From: CAZBZG01 sp964496245
Lineage (GTDB): Bacteria > Planctomycetota > SZUA-567
Assembly (NCBI GenBank): GCA_964496245.1
Contig: CAZBZG010000240.1
Span: 1-7,325, forward strand
Length of the DNA stretch: 7,325 nt
Direction of reading: 5' to 3'
The notes under the pieces were generated by a model. That model searched no databases, was not told the DNA's origin, and saw nothing but the letters and a program-made list of their open reading frames with translations. Below, piece after piece: positions 6,318 to 7,325 of this stretch (within the stretch, counting starts at the first letter, position 1; every line of letters begins with the position of its first letter). Made by a program: the position numbers and the translations under genes.

Positions 6318-7112
6318 ATGGATGTGCATCCACCCGTACGCGTCCTCCGAGCCCATTTCACCCGTTGCACGCCCGAATGGCACTGGATCAACCCGCCCGG
6401 AAGGCTCGACGGGTTCCTGTTCTGGCTGATTCTCAAGGGCCGGGGGCGTCTCAAGGCGGGGGAGCGAGAGTTCACCCTCCATCCCGGTCAGTGCTTTCTC
6501 ATGCGCATGTGGGAGCCCATCGAGGGCGAGCACGATCCTACCCAACCCCTGCTGGTCCCCTGGCTGCACTTCGAATACCTGGACGACCAAGGCCGGGTTG
6601 TGCATCCCGATCCCCTGCCCCGGTTCCACCGCCGCGCCGAGGGCCTCTCGTTCCTGTCTGATCTGCTGCGGCGGGCGATCGACGCGTTCGACGAGGACCG
6701 TCCGGCGGCAGCCGCGCACTGGATGGGGAGCGTGCTGCTCGAGGTCGCGCAACAGGACCGCGCGCCCCCGCCCGGCGGCGCAGCCCTGGATCAGGCCCAG
6801 CGGATCGAGCGGCTGTGCCTGGCGCTCCGCGAGCATCCGGACATGCGGCTCCCGGTGGCGGACATGGCCCGGCAGCTCCACTGCTCGCCCGACCACTTCA
6901 CCCGGATCTTCAAACGGGTGAAGGGGGAGAGCCCGTCCGCGTTTCAGCTGCGCACGCGCCTCGAACACGCCAAGAGCCTGCTCCGGTTCTCCAGCCATCC
7001 GGTCGGCCGCATCGCCGAGATGCTCGGGTACCGGGACGTCCACTTCTTCAGTCGCCAGTTCCGGCTCCATGCGGGCTGCTCCCCCACGACCTACCGCCTG
7101 CCGCCGAAGTAG
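6318..7112 (+). CDS. AraC-family transcriptional regulator
   Basis: This 264-residue regulator has the classical two-part layout. Residues about 12-90 form a cupin-like sensing domain (LILKGRGRLKAGEREFTLHPGQCFLMRMWEP, 37-67). Residues about 165-262 form the double helix-turn-helix DNA-binding domain: the first HTH is about 178-199 (VADMARQLHCSPDHFTRIFK) and the second about 228-250 (VGRIAEMLGYRDVHFFSRQF). The end, GCSPTTYR, is the usual family close. Cupin-type AraC proteins generally sense sugars or small acids and mostly activate nearby genes. It is divergent from the UroD-like gene, its most likely target, and may also regulate itself. An in-frame TGA at 6306-6308 rules out a longer N-terminus. 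The ligand is unknown. Confidence 0.93.
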   Translation: MDVHPPVRVLRAHFTRCTPEWHWINPPGRLDGFLFWLILKGRGRLKAGEREFTLHPGQCFLMRMWEPIEGEHDPTQPLLVPWLHFEYLDDQGRVVHPDPLPRFHRRAEGLSFLSDLLRRAIDAFDEDRPAAAAHWMGSVLLEVAQQDRAPPPGGAALDQAQRIERLCLALREHPDMRLPVADMARQLHCSPDHFTRIFKRVKGESPSAFQLRTRLEHAKSLLRFSSHPVGRIAEMLGYRDVHFFSRQFRLHAGCSPTTYRLPPK

Positions 7113-7207
7113 CGCCCTGCTCGGGCGGTGCGGCCGCAGGGACTGGCCGGGTCGCGTGCCAGGCGGCTCTTGCGCCGCGCCCTAGCCATCAGGCCTCAGC
7201 TTTCCGG

Positions 7208-7236
7208 TTGCACGGCTCGGCCCCGTCCGGTAGACT
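7208..7236 (+). promoter_or_regulatory. probable promoter of tRNA-Pro
   Basis: TTGCAC (7208-7213) and TAGACT (7231-7236) have a 17-base spacer, and the -10 ends 20 bases before the tRNA. The bases between the -10 and the expected start are GC-rich (acacgcgcgg), the kind of discriminator found in growth-rate-controlled stable RNA promoters. The -35 match is modest. Confidence 0.45.
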
Positions 7237-7256
7237 ACACGCGCGGAGCAATCCAC

Positions 7257-7325
7257 CGGGGAGTGGCGCAGCTTGGTAGCGCGCTTGCTTTGGGAGCAAG
7301 AGGTCGCTGGTTCAAATCCAGTCTC
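7257..7325 (+). tRNA. tRNA-Pro(UGG), 3' end beyond the window
   Basis: A cloverleaf can be followed from the acceptor strand CGGGGAG (7257-7263) through the D arm (GCGC-AGCTTGGTA-GCGC), the anticodon stem CTTGC/GCAAG with loop TTTGGGA (anticodon TGG), and the T arm GCTGG-TTCAAAT-CCAGT. The window ends after CTC, the first three bases of the expected 3' acceptor strand CTCCCCG. It reads proline codons CCN, chiefly CCA and CCG. There is no sign of an integrated element in the visible part. Confidence 0.93.

Noticed and set aside
6255..7070. 271-residue open frame on the minus strand
   Set aside because: It is antisense to the AraC-type regulator, which has a full cupin and double HTH layout; the antisense product resembles nothing.
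7115..7141. Possible terminator after the AraC-type regulator (CCCTGC...GCAGGG)
   Set aside because: The stem is only six pairs with a 15-base loop and no T tract follows.
1..7325. CRISPR array or phage-defence cluster
   Set aside because: No regularly spaced direct repeats and no Cas, toxin-antitoxin or nuclease genes were seen on either strand.

Overview
The window is about 7.3 kb of mostly GC-rich bacterial DNA. It holds five recognisable genes, an incomplete proline tRNA at the right edge, gene remnants and a small mobile element. The gene set suggests an anaerobe of the Planctomycetota / Verrucomicrobiota / Kiritimatiellota / Lentisphaerota type. It includes a glycyl radical enzyme with its radical SAM activase, a formylglycine-type sulfatase, a UroD-like protein of the methyltransferase type and an AraC regulator, plus a palindromic intergenic element. 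This placement is inference from gene content and style; no marker gene fixes it.

Layout. Positions 1-498 (+) are the C-terminal part of a glycyl-radical-enzyme activase, open at the left edge. Positions 488-2644 (+) are its partner, a complete 718-residue PFL-like glycyl radical enzyme, overlapping the activase by 11 bases. Positions 2670-4618 look like a block from elsewhere. On the minus strand it holds the C-terminus of an unknown gene, a 499-residue sulfatase without a signal peptide, and a 45-residue zinc-ribbon protein. At 4619 the sequence switches abruptly (43% GC in the 80 bases before 4621, 73% in the 80 after) into the last 52 codons of a zinc-type alcohol/polyol dehydrogenase on the plus strand. 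A 24-base exact direct repeat lies just after the glycyl radical enzyme stop (2646-2669) and again inside the dehydrogenase remnant (4723-4746). The block is therefore either a real rearrangement or an assembly chimera.

The gap at 4778-4995 is mostly one non-autonomous transposon-like element (4805-4967). It has imperfect terminal inverted repeats, 8-base target duplications and a long internal hairpin. Next comes a UroD-like gene (4996-6129, -), divergent from an AraC-type regulator (6318-7112, +), which may control it. A tRNA-Pro(UGG) starts at 7257 behind a plausible promoter and runs off the window.

How the genes fit together. The activase would install the glycyl radical on the downstream enzyme, which likely cleaves or dehydrates a small organic substrate under anoxic conditions. 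The UroD-like/AraC pair resembles regulated C1- or methyl-transfer modules. Nothing in the sequence ties the sulfatase to either unit, and its position may be secondary. No stretch longer than 300 bases lacks a gene or element.
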